Positions 22,666-33,900 of a DNA stretch of 64,000 nt are shown here, piece after piece (position 1 is the first letter of the stretch; each line of letters opens with the position of its first letter). Source of the stretch: Dysidea avara (lineage: Eukaryota; Porifera; Demospongiae; Dictyoceratida; Dysideidae); contig NC_089273.1 in assembly GCF_963678975.1 (NCBI RefSeq), positions 34,341,630-34,405,629 on the forward strand, written 5' to 3'. The position numbers were made by a program, and so were the translations under genes. Under the pieces are notes generated by a model that did no database searches, was not told the origin of the DNA, and worked only from the letters and a program-made list of their open reading frames with translations.

Positions 22666-24302
22666 CGAAACTTACCATTTATATACCCAAGAGAGTAGAT
22701 TTTCCCCTACCACGGCCATGGTTAACGTGTGTCATTGTGTATGTACCTAACTTAACTTGTACAATGTCAGGTTTGGAGTTGTAAACAATTAAATCCATCT
22801 TCATGACAATGGAGAATGAAAACAATCGAATTGTATATAAAGCTATGCTATTTCTCGGTTTCCATGGTAACACATGCACCTTCTAGTCTTCATTATGACC
22901 CTCTGTTATGAAAATAGTCCCTTGCCATGGGAAAAGTATCACTAGACAAGCAATAAATAGCTTAACCCAAAATTAATTAAGTGCGTGGGCGGGACTAAAT
23001 AATATTAGTTTTGTCCAGTAAAATGATGATAACTTTAGAACAGATTAAGCTATGGATACCAAACAAGTGTCATCTTGTTGCTTATAGTGAGAGCAATCAT
23101 TTGATACCAAATATAAATAGTTTGGATAATGTATAGCTGAAATACAAGCACAAATCCTAATTTTTTGCTAAAAAATGGCAAAAAAGGTCACTTTCCCCTT
23201 ATGGGATTTTCCGGGACTTTTGATATGTTATAGAGCACATTTTTCTGTGCTAGAAACTGTTGAAACCATTTGTGTTGCAATTAGTTAAAGGTTGACCCCT
23301 TTTTTTTCATAAAATGACTGGACTACTAGTGTTGGTATTCTAGCTGGAATAATGACCATTACAGATTGATGTACAATCATTGAAGCACACAAGGTTTAAT
23401 TAGATAGTGAATCTACTTAGATTCACTTTCACAGTATTAAATTTCATAATGGTTAATTTAACAACATCTGAATCCTACAACAGATCATATTATGGCTTGC
23501 ATAGTGATTTGACGACTATAATGTGATTTGTTGCTAGAGTACAGTACATCATCAATAATTAGTTCACTTAAAGTGTCCAGCTGGCTAGTATATACGCCAA
23601 TTGTATGTAAAGTTATGTAGTGAACAACATGTTTTTAAATACATTGTATTAAATTTTGGCATACTTGTTTTGCAAAACCTTTGACTGTTGTTCACACAAA
23701 AGCACTAGTGGTATTTTGTACATTATTATGCACAAAGTCATTCACTTTGTAGTAATAAATGTGAAACGGTACCTTTACTGAAGCAGCACAAAAAATTCAA
23801 CACACTCAATTAAACATGCTTTAACATTTCACAGCTGAAGTATACTGACATATCCTGACTCTCAATAAGTAGCTATAAAAAGATTGCTCTGTTTTAGTAC
23901 TTCCACTAGTCTATTTTAGAGTGTATTTGGACCATTTGTCACAACTATAACAAGGGACTGTGTTTAGGCTGATACAGAGTTACATAGTACATACCACCTA
24001 TCGGTACATACTTTGTAATTTTACTTTGTTTAACTTTTCTTTATACATTGTGCAAAGATATCACTTCAAACCATCTATATTTATTGCCACAATGTAAATG
24101 ACTTTGTGCAGAATTTCTCACCTTCAATGTGTCAAAGATTTCGCAAAACATGTGATTCACACACTTTACATCTAATTGCTGTACCCTACAAATTCCATTA
24201 TGGTTACAAGCCATATTATGATCAATTGTTGGAGCTTCATCAGGTGACAATGTAATTACCATATATGTGCATAACTAACTTGCATGAATTCTAACCAACT
24301 GA
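22666..24302. other. Intergenic, no gene recognised
   Basis: Long AT-rich intergenic stretch. No reading frame with conserved motifs, no tandem array and no inverted repeat that I could define. It ends at the galectin promoter. Confidence 0.4.
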
Positions 24303-24310
24303 TATAAAAG
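24303..24310 (+). promoter_or_regulatory. TATA box of the galectin gene
   Basis: TATAAAAG lies about 93 bp upstream of the galectin ATG at 24403. With the usual 25-30 bp spacing, transcription would start near 24335, leaving a 5' UTR of about 65-70 bases with no upstream ATG. Confidence 0.65.
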
Positions 24311-24402
24311 GAAAAAAACTCTTCAGAGCACGCTACCAGTTACGGCTGCCTTGCTAAGTTTGCTATCTTTGAGAACTACAGCGGTCCCTTCTCACTGGAA
24401 GA

Positions 24403-24807
24403 ATGAGTCTGGTAAAGTATACAGTACCTAATTACAATACTGGAGTGGCAGTGGAAATAAAATACATTGCTCCTACAAGTGGTGAAAGAGTACAGTTCAC
24501 TCTTAGAAAGGATGACAATAACTACATGTTTCTTGTTGCCGTTCGCTACGACACCAAACAGTTCATTGTGAACACCAAATTAGATGGCAATTGGGGTGAA
24601 GAAGTTACATATAATGATCGGTTCAATTTTAACAGCAATATCGCAATAGTCATTAGAGTTAAGGCTATGCCAGAAAACTATTTTTTGATCGAGGTCAATG
24701 GCAATCATATGGCCAAATTTCAATACAGGCACAATCCTGTAACTGATGTTGTTGAGGCTGGATACCAATCCAACGTGAAACTGGAGAGTTTCTTTGTGCA
24801 GTATTAA
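24403..24807 (+). CDS. Single-domain galectin-like lectin, intronless
   Basis: The 134-residue product is the length of one galectin carbohydrate-recognition domain and has no signal peptide, as usual for galectins, which leave the cell by a non-classical route and bind beta-galactosides. Beta-strand landmarks are in order: FTLRKDDNNYMFLVAVRYD (about 33-51), FIVNTKLDGNWGEE (about 54-67, with the core Trp), IVIRV (about 82-86), YFLIEVNGNHMAKFQYRH (about 92-109). The family's HxNPR strand reads LVAVRY: the Arg remains, but the sugar-binding His and Asn are absent, while Asn, Trp and Glu of N..W..E are kept. Ligand specificity may therefore differ. ATG 24403 is the first in the predicted transcript, and the stop is followed by AATAAA at 24825. 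Sponges are known for such small galectins. Confidence 0.85.
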   Translation: MSLVKYTVPNYNTGVAVEIKYIAPTSGERVQFTLRKDDNNYMFLVAVRYDTKQFIVNTKLDGNWGEEVTYNDRFNFNSNIAIVIRVKAMPENYFLIEVNGNHMAKFQYRHNPVTDVVEAGYQSNVKLESFFVQY

Positions 24808-24824
24808 CTGACTGACTCAAATCA

Positions 24825-24830
24825 AATAAA
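24825..24830 (+). terminator. Polyadenylation signal of the galectin gene
   Basis: AATAAA lies 18 bases after the galectin stop codon. A second AATAAA-like run follows near 24857, so alternative sites are possible. Confidence 0.6.
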
Positions 24831-26419
24831 CCAATTAAAGGACTTGGCTGAAACAATAATAAATATTATGCAATGTAGTCTGTTTGTATTGTAGTATGTT
24901 GTTTAAAACATATATAATTCAATAATTATAATGAATTTCATCCATTGTACACAGGAGTGGATCTAGGATTAATAAAGTGGGGGGCTAACTCAAGGTACTA
25001 ATCTCTTGGGTGGAGGCATGCAAAGTATATATATATATACCTCCCAGCATGTAAAGCATGCTGTATCAGTGATTTTAAAATTCCCAACTGGCACATTCAC
25101 TGTTGTATGGTGGTACGGTTGGGATCTAATTATTGCTCAAGGACTTTGAGTTCCTGTTAATTAAATAGTCCAATAATATCAAGTCTATTCTTAAAATCAT
25201 TAAAATTGTTGGCTGTCACTACATAATTTGGGAGTAGTATAAACATAATACTGTTGCTTGTATGAGGAGCAGGAGACAAATTTAGTCATGTTAAAAACCA
25301 TTGTTCAACAGTTCATGGAATGGCTGTGTAGCTAAACTATTGTGACATTGCTCACCCTCTTACTTAACTATATAGTCATTAAGTTAGTGGTGCATGTGAT
25401 CTTTGCATCCTAATTGTGTAAACATGGTTTATACCTAATATGGTTTCTTGAATTACTACTATATATAGTAATCTGGTTAGTAATGGGATAACCACTTTCC
25501 TTATGTGCTACTAAGCACCACTGAAGTGTGAATTGTTTTCATTTTGCATAATAGTAAGTTGTTGAATTACAACTTCTACACCACTATGCAAGATGAACCC
25601 TTGATTGATTCAAGCTGTGAATTTGATAAAAGAACAGATGAAAATATTAAACTATAGCTACCACATGAAACCTGAATAGTTAGTATATTACACAAGAGAT
25701 GTTTGGAAAAACAAATATTGAAATGCATAAAATTAATTGTTTTAAAGGTAACTATATACCATGGAATGTACATAGATAACTTAGTTAAGCAGTGACATGT
25801 GAAGATATTATGTCAAATTTTTTTGTTGTATTACATGTCTAGTAAGGCCACAAATATTTTACCTGAAGGTGACTGTTTAGGCACATTTCACTGTATGTGG
25901 ACTTTGAGTGAAATGTGATTGCTTGTCCATGCAACTATGTGTTACTCTATTTTATTCAAGCAATAAATATGCATGACCTAACAAATACAATGAACCTAGC
26001 CATGGTGCATCTATAGTAAATAGTCTTCTGTGTATGTGTGGCACAATTGTTAGAATCATACATGCAATTATTGCACACGCATGACAACTGAGGGGTACAT
26101 ATATAATTTCTATGTGCAAATTCAGATTCTCTCACCATTAGGTCATTTTGTACATTTGTATTAAAACAACCATACATATATATATTTTCTATGTTTGTGT
26201 GTAATGCCATACTTTTATTTGAAAATTTGCTAGGAATATCCTTGATATCATGTAGTCAGCAGTAGTAAGGTAACAATGGAACTGTGTATTTTCCATGTGG
26301 TTCATATATAGTAGTTTTAAAGAAAAAATCTTTGACTTCAGTTGTAAGCTAAGACACTTTGTCATTACTAAATCTGTGTGTATTTTGTAAGTAATCCTCC
26401 TTGTTCCTCCTCCTGACAG
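24831..26419. other. Intergenic, no gene recognised
   Basis: AT-rich sequence with a short (TA)n at 25028-25040. No supported coding segment. Confidence 0.4.
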
Positions 26420-26489
26420 TAACCTGAGCATCACCTGTAATGGCAACTGTGCCAGTAGCTGTGGCAACAACATCAGTAGTCCAAGTACT
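26420..26489 (+). CDS. Possible isolated internal exon, unrecognised
   Basis: A strong polypyrimidine tract (ttgttcctcctcctgacag) precedes a 70-base open segment that ends at a textbook donor (gtaagtatg). It would read NLSITCNGNCASSCGNN and then ISSPST. The minus strand is also open across this interval from an acceptor-like cttacag to TAG at 26349, but its polypyrimidine tract is poor. No family is recognised. The phase does not fit direct splicing to the CXXC exon at 29986. Confidence 0.25.
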
Positions 26490-26607
26490 GTAAGTATGTG
26501 CACATGAATAATGTATAAGTTTGTGTGCATACACATGTGCATGTTATGTGCTTGTGTAAGAAGAAGGTACATTATGTGTTTACATAATTATGTGTGCTGT
26601 GTGTATG

Positions 26608-26626
26608 CATACTTGTGTGTGTGTGC

Positions 26627-26664
<38 letters not shown>

Positions 26665-26665
26665 T
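26608..26665. repeat. (TG)n microsatellite
   Basis: Mostly uninterrupted GT dinucleotides with a few CG and AT variants. A second cluster of TG/CG repeats lies at 27064-27145. Confidence 0.9.
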
Positions 26666-27315
26666 TGTATAAGTGTATGGCTTTAATGTGCTTACGTCTA
26701 TGAGTTAGTCAAGTGGTTAGAGGGTTTATTTCAACATGTCATTGAGAAAGAAGCTTTAGCCATGTTATTGAGCAAGAATTTAGCTTTTCTCACATTGCTC
26801 CAGTCTACCCAGCTGTTTAAATAAATGGAGACATGGTAAGCAAATACAAACTGTCCATATCTTTTGTAATGGGTGAGGTCAGGTGGTGCCTTTAGTATGC
26901 ACACCTTCACCTGTGAGACATACTATGGCCTCTTGTAGGTTACTAGTCCTGAGGATTTTAAGCACCGGCCCTTAAGCACATGCAGGTTGTCCATTCAGGT
27001 GTGACGTTTATAAAGTGCAGCTGTGACCATATTCATAGGGAAGCCAAAGGCTTTGCTTTAGCTTTGTGTGTGTGTGTTACTTTGTCTGTGTGTAATGTGC
27101 ATGCGCGCGCATGCGTGTGTGTGTGTGTGAGTGTGTGCGTGCATGCTGTTATACTACATGAGAATCTTTGTATTACAGCTGAGAGAAAAGTCTGCCTATT
27201 TATTTGGTAATGGTGGTTTTTTAATTCAAGGACCTAACAGAGGTGGTACAATTTCTGAACTGAATGCAATAATTGCATACTGTATGTTGTTGTGCTAACC
27301 ATTGTTTGTACCTGT

Positions 27316-27320
27316 ATGTG

Positions 27321-27376
<56 letters not shown>
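27316..27376. repeat. (TG)n microsatellite
   Basis: About 60 bp of TG repeats with a single TTTG interruption, directly upstream of the palindromic element at 27387. A (CA)n/(TG)n tract abuts this repeat family at 42213-42430 too. Confidence 0.9.
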
Positions 27377-27377
<1 letters not shown>

Positions 27378-27386
27378 ATAATGATT

Positions 27387-28067
27387 ATCTAATCCAAAAC
27401 AGCCAAGCTGTAAAAAAAAGGTGCAGCCCTCAAAAAGGTTATGGTATGAAATCCAAGGTGGCGGCCAAGAAATGGCTGTGATGGGAAAATTTTTTTATAA
27501 TGACAATTCAGGTGAATTGGGGCCGCTTGGTCTTGACACAAAATTCACATGAATTAAACTTTTTACTACCATTACAGCCATTTCTTGGCCGCCACCTTAG
27601 ATTTCACATCTTTTTTCACCATAGGGCCACTTCAACTAAATTTCTTCTTTCTCGGGCCCGACCGACCCATAAAATTTGTAAATGAAATGTTTTTGTTCAT
27701 TTTTAAAGATCACATGTTCGATCACGTGAGTTTGTGGTGTCAATGTATTGTTGGCTATCCATATCTGCTTTGCATGGGGTGAGCTTTGTTATTACAAGAA
27801 CAGTTGTAAAAGCAGACTATGGATGGACGTTTGGTCACTTAGATGTGCTAACCATAGCTAATAGTTTGTTATCGAACGACGTAGTTACACGTGTTGCCAT
27901 AACTTCAGTTTAAAAAAATTATTACCACCTATTATTATTTTATTTATACCTACCTACCGACCCACTTTTCAACTAATTTCAGTCCGAGAAACAAAAGATT
28001 TAGTTGAAGTGGTGTAGCCCTTTTGAGGGTTGCACTCTTTTTTACAGCTTGGCTGTTTTGGATTAGA
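27387..28067. mobile_element. Palindromic MITE (copy 1) with a nested element
   Basis: Starts ATCTAATCCAAAACAGCCAA and ends with the inverse complement at 28067. Arms of about 150 bp include 'gtggcggccaagaaatggctg' on the left and its complement on the right. The cleaner copy at 48534-48871 is about 338 bp; this one is longer because a second element (27625-28014) is inserted in its right arm. It encodes no protein. Confidence 0.85.
27625..28014. mobile_element. Nested TIR element with TAG duplication and empty-site evidence
   Basis: The ends are GGCCACTTCAACTAAAT on the left and CACCACTTCAACTAAAT as complement of the right. It splits the host palindrome between 'caccatag' and 'ccctttt'. The uninterrupted sites at about 42563 and 48817 read 'caccatagccttttt', so TAG is duplicated on insertion. 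A 3-bp duplication suggests PIF/Harbinger-like insertion, but the ends are not decisive. Confidence 0.8.
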
Positions 28068-28660
28068 TTTCACTTCTTTTTGCATTTGTATGCCCCAAAG
28101 CCGGCCTATGGCCAGCTTTGGCACAGGAAGAAGAAAAAGATGAAGAAGAAAAAGATGAAGAAAAAGATGAAGAAAATTTTTATATGTTTTAACTATTTCT
28201 AATTTTATCAATAAATCAGGACACACAATAGTGTGTCGTGCGGCCCAAGGAGCCGGCGTGCCACATCGTTTGCATATTGACAGGAAGAAAGAAAACGTCA
28301 TTTTCACACTTTTGTATCTCGGTGATCCCTTATCTGATTGGAACCACATTTGTTACAGCGTTGCCCGCCAGCTAGGGGAGTCTACATACCAAATGTGAAG
28401 GAAATTGATTCAGCCATTTCCGAGATACGAGCCGCCAAAGTTTTGATTTTTTTCTTCGTGTTTTCGCACACTTGCAAAAAACTGCTATAAAATGTAAACC
28501 GCGTACTTTGATCGCCTTGAAATTTGGCACACAGAAAGGGAGTCCAAAGGCGAATTATAGCATCATATTTGGTGCAAATCTGATGAAAGGTTCAGGAGTT
28601 ATTACTGATTATTGGCGTAAAACAGATCGATTTGTTGTCACGCCTACAGGGTAAACCACT
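28068..28660. repeat. Dispersed repeat block, inverted relative to 51090-51545
   Basis: Begins with the small hairpin 'ccccaaagccggcctatggcc', then an A/G-rich 'gaagaagaaaaagatgaag' run. A segment with 'gtgcggcccaaggagccggcg', 'attgacaggaagaaag' and 'atttggcacacagaaaggg' follows. That last part is found as the reverse complement at about 51090-51545. No credible protein. Confidence 0.7.
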
Positions 28661-28744
28661 TCATGGAATGAGTTGAAAGTTGCTATGTAGATGGAGTAAC
28701 CATCGTAGGAGGGTCATACATACTTTGGTGTATTATGGGGGTAA

Positions 28745-28925
28745 CTTGCCTTTGTTAATAAAGGGAAGATTTTACGTGGATATTTTCTTTGTTTATAAAG
28801 GGAAGATTTTACGCCAATGTCTCCTTTGTGTACTTAATGGAAAGATTTTATGCAGAGTAAGTGACGTAAAACCCAATGCATGCAATTGCATAGTATGTGC
28901 CTACTAAAGGGAAAATTTTATGCAA
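28745..28925. repeat. Short tandem repeat of 'aaagggaagattttacg'
   Basis: Four diverged copies of a unit of about 50 bp, each centred on 'ta.aaagggaagattttac', at about 28760, 28800, 28840 and 28910. Confidence 0.65.
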
Positions 28926-29304
28926 ACTGTCATTTAACATAATACACACTTGTGGTAACCATGGTAACACTATGAAATGGATCCTGATGTATCAATGGCA
29001 ACAACAGAGCATGGTATAGTAGTATCCATGGCAACACTACAAAACATACCTTCAAAGTTACAAACTTAATTACAACAGATCATGGTATTGCAATATCTAT
29101 GCAACACTATTATAAACACACTATTTCAGACTTACAATTGTATGATTATTTATAGTCTATCATGTACACCTTTAACAACAAACTTCTTACTAATATAACA
29201 GTCTGGGTTTATAAAATGTATAGAATAATATAGTAAGATCATGGGGAGTAAGTAGTGTACTTGTTACCCACCCTTGAAGAAAAAGAAAACACATATCTTA
29301 TATG

Positions 29305-29905
29305 TTGGGAACATCTGTTTATTGATGTCTACATAGCAGCCACTCTGATGTCAGCTGTTTACAGTGGCAAGGAATAAAATTTTTTGGAACATCAGTTCAG
29401 TAATGTGACATCAGCTGTTCCCAATGGTAAGGAATAAATGTTCTGTTTATTGATGTCTTCATAGCAGCCACTCTGACATAAGTTGTTCCCAGTGGTAAGG
29501 AATAAATGTTTTTTTTTTTGAAACATCAGTTTAGTAATATCTCCATAGCAGCTACACCTATGCCAGCTGTTTACAGTAGTAAAGAACAAAATTTTTTGGA
29601 ACATCAGTTTGGTAATGTCTCCATAGTAGCCACTCTGATGTCAGCTGTTTACAGTAGTAAGGAATAAATTCTTTTTTTGGAACATCAGTTTAGTAATGTC
29701 CCCATAGCAGCCACACCTATGTCAGCTGTTTATAGTGGTAAGGAATAATTTTTTTTGGATAATTAGTGTAATGTCTCCATAGCAACCACTCTGACATCAG
29801 CTGTTCCCAATGGTAAGAAATAAATGTTCAGAAAATCTGTTTATTGATGTCTTCATAGCAGCCACTATGACGTCAGTTGTTCCCAATGGTAAGGAATAAA
29901 ATTGG
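29305..29905. repeat. Tandem array of about 75-bp units, eight copies
   Basis: Each unit follows 'ggaacatcagtttagtaatg', 'tctccatagcagccactctg', 'atgtcagctgtttacagt' and 'ggtaaggaataaa' plus a T-run of variable length. Eight copies are visible with substitutions and small indels. It lies directly upstream of the CXXC exon at 29986. Confidence 0.85.
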
Positions 29906-29985
29906 GAACATATATCAATTATTTATGTTCATAAGAACAGTTAAATGTGATTGCTGAGTATATTGTATATGCTTACCGTTTTTAG

Positions 29986-30125
29986 GTGCACCTTGTAAGA
30001 AGCAGAGAAGAAGATACGGAAACTGCAATGGGTGTCGAGCTACCAAGTGTGGTGTTTGCAACTTTTGTAGTAAACCTAGTTTGAAAAAACCATGTGTAAA
30101 CAGAAAATGTACTAGTTTAGTGTAA
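29986..30125 (+). CDS. Terminal exon encoding a variant CXXC zinc finger
   Basis: After a good acceptor (ccgtttttag) the exon is open for 46 codons to TAA at 30123-30125. The peptide includes APCKKQRRRYGNCNGC, RATKCGVCNFC, SKPSLKKPCVNRKC. This matches the CXXC domain of CpG-binding proteins (MBD1, CFP1, DNMT1, TET, KDM2) in spacing: C-x2-C, x4, CG-x-C-x2-C, ..., C-x4-C. Two departures: the first Cys of the RCGxC motif is Tyr, and the linker between the sixth and seventh ligands is only about 8 residues and lacks KFGG. It starts in phase 1, so at least one upstream exon is required; I could not identify it. The KDZ transposase gene (30962-39353) converges from the other strand. A transposon-borne CXXC gene or a host gene are both possible. 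Confidence 0.65.
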
Positions 30126-30961
30126 CTTCATGGTCTGATTTCTTTCGATTGAGTGTTTGCTGTAACACAAAAGATTACTTGTAAAAATTTTATGAGTTCT
30201 GTGGGGGGGGGGGGGGGGGGGGGATTGCAGCTCATGTTCATGTTTTCAAGGTGGATGGTCTGTAAACATCATGATCTATAGTTGGTTCAGTCGTGGTTGA
30301 ACAAGTTTAATAGTGTAGCCATAGCCATTTGGGATTGTAAACTCCAAGAAGCATTCTGATAATTAGCATTTAGTTTTGTGGCACATTAAATCCAATCCCC
30401 GGCCCTTTCATGTGTTTCTGGTCCAGGTCAGGGTAACTATACACGGTAAGTGGCATACTGAAGTAATATTAAAATTGTAGCTCCATTGACAAGCTCTTCA
30501 CAAGAATAAGCAAATACACATTGGGCTTTATACATTTTACGTACCTCTGTAGATGACCAGAATTATGAAAACATGCATATTGCTAGTGCTTCAAAAATGG
30601 CCTAAACAATCTGGTTCCCATGGCCAGTACATTCTTTATGAAGAGCAATTTCTGTTTTGTAATAATTCATGATCACTTACAGCTATATGGGAGCAGTATG
30701 ATCAGGAGGAAGCACTATGTTAATTTAATTTCCTAGTTTACGTCCTAGGACAAAAAATGTTGCCAACTCCCTATAGTTATGTCTATAAACTTTATTGACC
30801 TAAGTAAAAAAATTTAATGTATAAAAATAAATTGTTTATAATTAGACATAATAAAACTGCTGATTAAAGGCCTGAAGGTTGTTAGCTTTTAATTTTTAGT
30901 ACTGTTTGCAGGGTATGGTGAGGTTTGAAATTTGTATTGACTGGAAAAATTGCTGTCTTAC
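30126..30961. other. Convergent intergenic gap; possible further KDZ exons
   Basis: A run of about 21 G bases lies at 30203-30223. On the minus strand, 30545-30640 can be read with an H...H spacing reminiscent of the KDZ core, but it has stops in the relevant frames, so I do not extend the gene through it. Confidence 0.35.
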
Positions 30962-33900
30962 TCTGTGCCCACTCCCAGTATTGGCATATGATATCTTGCC
31001 ATAGCCATTCAACATTACGTGGGGCAAATATTTTCTCATGCAAGTAATGTGAGTAGCCATATCTGTGTGTTAAGTATATAATGCATAAATGAAGGCAAAC
31101 AATAGTACCTACATTTCACCCTTGAACATGTTCACTGCTTTCTGGGCTATGACTTGTCTGCAACCACTTGTAACTATGCCTGTTTCATCAAGATTAGGCA
31201 TAGTTTTGGAAGCAGCTTTAGCTGCCTTCCATCGAGATGTACCGCATGTATCATCATCACCTTCCTATGAATATATTATATCACTTAGAATACATGGCTA
31301 GCAGTTACACATCACTGAAATAACACAACTGTTACTTACAGTTCCTGATGTATATCCAAGTGTTTCCAAATGTTGGTCCACATTTGTGTCCTTTACAAAT
31401 AATCATCAGCATAGTATAACTCCTGCTGGGTTCTACAGTGTAGATATTGTCACACGGTTACTGCAGTATAAACACAAGAAGTATGATCATAAAGCATGCA
31501 TTTTGAAGGAATTATACAACTTATATTTTTATCTTACAATTTTTGCCAAACTTCCATCACACATGTGTACAGTGTGCACTATTAAGCATACACTACAGTG
31601 CTGTACCCAGGAATGCTATAATTCATTACACACCTCAAATAGTGCTGTGGCATCTAAATATGCACCTTCAGAGATGTGGAAAATTAAGGTCTTGGCATGG
31701 TTTCCTGTCACAAAGAAGGCAACCACTTAATTGAAGACAATAGGAATGACAAAGTGCAATGGGCACACAATTTTCCGAACTACAAAAGGTACATCTGATT
31801 GTTGCTGCGGCGTAAAATTATGGGCATGTCCTGCTTTGTTTGGCCCTTAACCTATCGACTGTGATCAGACAAGCGGGCAGACAGGCAGACAGTCCAAAAA
31901 ATATTATTTGAGTTTTGGCGAGTTTTCAAAATTTTACATCTGGCTGCCTGTAAGTGTTTTCTTGTTTTTATTGCTGCATTTAATGGAGTGATACTATTCC
32001 ATTAAGGTGATTTTTGCTGCATATGATACATCTATTAAAGATTTTAGATGCGGCACTTTTAGTAGCATCTGTCACTTTAATGGGGAACCCTACTAAATGT
32101 AATAATACTATTATTTCAGTATTTATATATTCAACATACATCATGTATAGGCACGACACAATGACAAACTATTTATAACTCGATTTCTACACTTAAAATT
32201 AGGAAACAAAATACTATATGTTCATTGTGTTGAAGCTACATATAAAAACAAATACAAAGTGAATAAAATGGTTCATAGAGTACCCATTTTAATAAAATAT
32301 GTTATTTTGCATGGGAGGAGGTCAAAATCAGCAAAGATTTATGGAAACTAAATAGAAAAGGTTATGCTTGTGTGCAAGAAGAGTAAAAACTGGAGAGTGT
32401 CTTAAGACTAACATAGTAATTAGCTTAGCCTTGTATTGGATACATGCCGGTATTAAGTAAAGATCAGTCTCTGATATCCTTATTATAGACTTCTGCTACT
32501 TTCAATAGTAAAGTTTTGTCATAATCAGTTGGATTAGAAGTGTCTGGTATATAAATATGTATTACTGTATTTAAGAGTAGCATTACGATTGCACACATGC
32601 ATATGTAATTATGTATGTACAGTACGTACCTCCTGACTTTAGAAAATTGGTACAGCTCCTTGTTCTCATCTATGTGGACTGAATATTGATGCTGGACACT
32701 CAAAAATTGCCTCCCTCTTCAGTTTCCTTAGCTCATACAGTATTTACAATATCACCATTCTTGGAAGGATTTTGAAAAGGCTGTAGGGTTAATTCTTGGT
32801 ACCTATGGCATAATGCAACTCAATACATAACACTATAGGAGATCTAGAAACATAATGACAGTACAAGAACAATGTATACAACTGCAGTATGCTTCTCATT
32901 TGACTGGGTGACACATTCTCATTCTCTCTCTCTATATATAATATATATATATATATATGCAATAGCACAGGTGTGCATAACAATGATAGTGCGCTTGACT
33001 TTTATGGCATACACATAGAGTAGTGCAGAATTCATTGCGATAAAAACATATCTCGAAAATGTTATCTCAAGATTGATATTACCAGTATCTCAATAAGAAT
33101 TGATGTCATAATGCACCATTTTGTTAGCACAGTTTGACATCAGTATTTGTTGCCTTAAAATCCTTTCCCAACTAGTTTGACACCTTTACACAAGCTTATT
33201 GGTAGCTACCTGGTAATGTGACTGCTGTTGTATCTCCAGATGTCTTTACAGATAAAGTTTATTGTACAGCATTCTACAGTATTCTGTGACTCTGACTGTT
33301 GTACCACATACAGTATCTAATCCTTACCCTGTTCTTCTCAGCTGAAAACTGCTCCAGTGTATGAAGAAATCCCAAGGTTGATAACCCTGGGTTAAACTTC
33401 TGCAAATAATCAAAAAACAGAAATACACCTTCATCAAAGAGATACTGTGAATGTCTCTCCACACAGCCTATCCAAAAAGCTTCCAAGTACTGTTCATTCT
33501 TGCACTCATTACAATGAAACACTATATCATCTAGGTCATATCTCCCATAAAATTCACACAAACATTGCTCATGTCCATATGTCGATGCACATGCATAAAC
33601 ATACCTTTCAGTGTAACCACAATCTTCTTGCCTTCAAAGTGTTTACTCTGCATTGTTGCACTACAATACGAGCATGTTGGATTTCCTCTTGGAGCAACTG
33701 TCCTCACTGATAAAAGGTGAACAGTATAATTTACATCAACTGTATGATTATGTGAAATAATCAATACGTATTTAACTTGACATAATGTTATATTGCAGAC
33801 ATAAAATTTATATAGCTATCTATTTTGAGAAATAAAACTGTATTCATAAATGTCTATCATGTAGTGTCCTTACAGTGTCTTCTAAAGAAATATGAAATTA

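Noticed and set aside
26349..26493. Terminal exon on the minus strand ending in TAG.
   Set aside because: The acceptor has a poor polypyrimidine tract; the plus-strand reading of the same interval has better splice signals, and even that is only weakly supported.
30545..30640. Extra KDZ transposase exon on the minus strand.
   Set aside because: Two different frames each give partial resemblance, both contain stops, and neither joins the exon ending at 30962 in phase.
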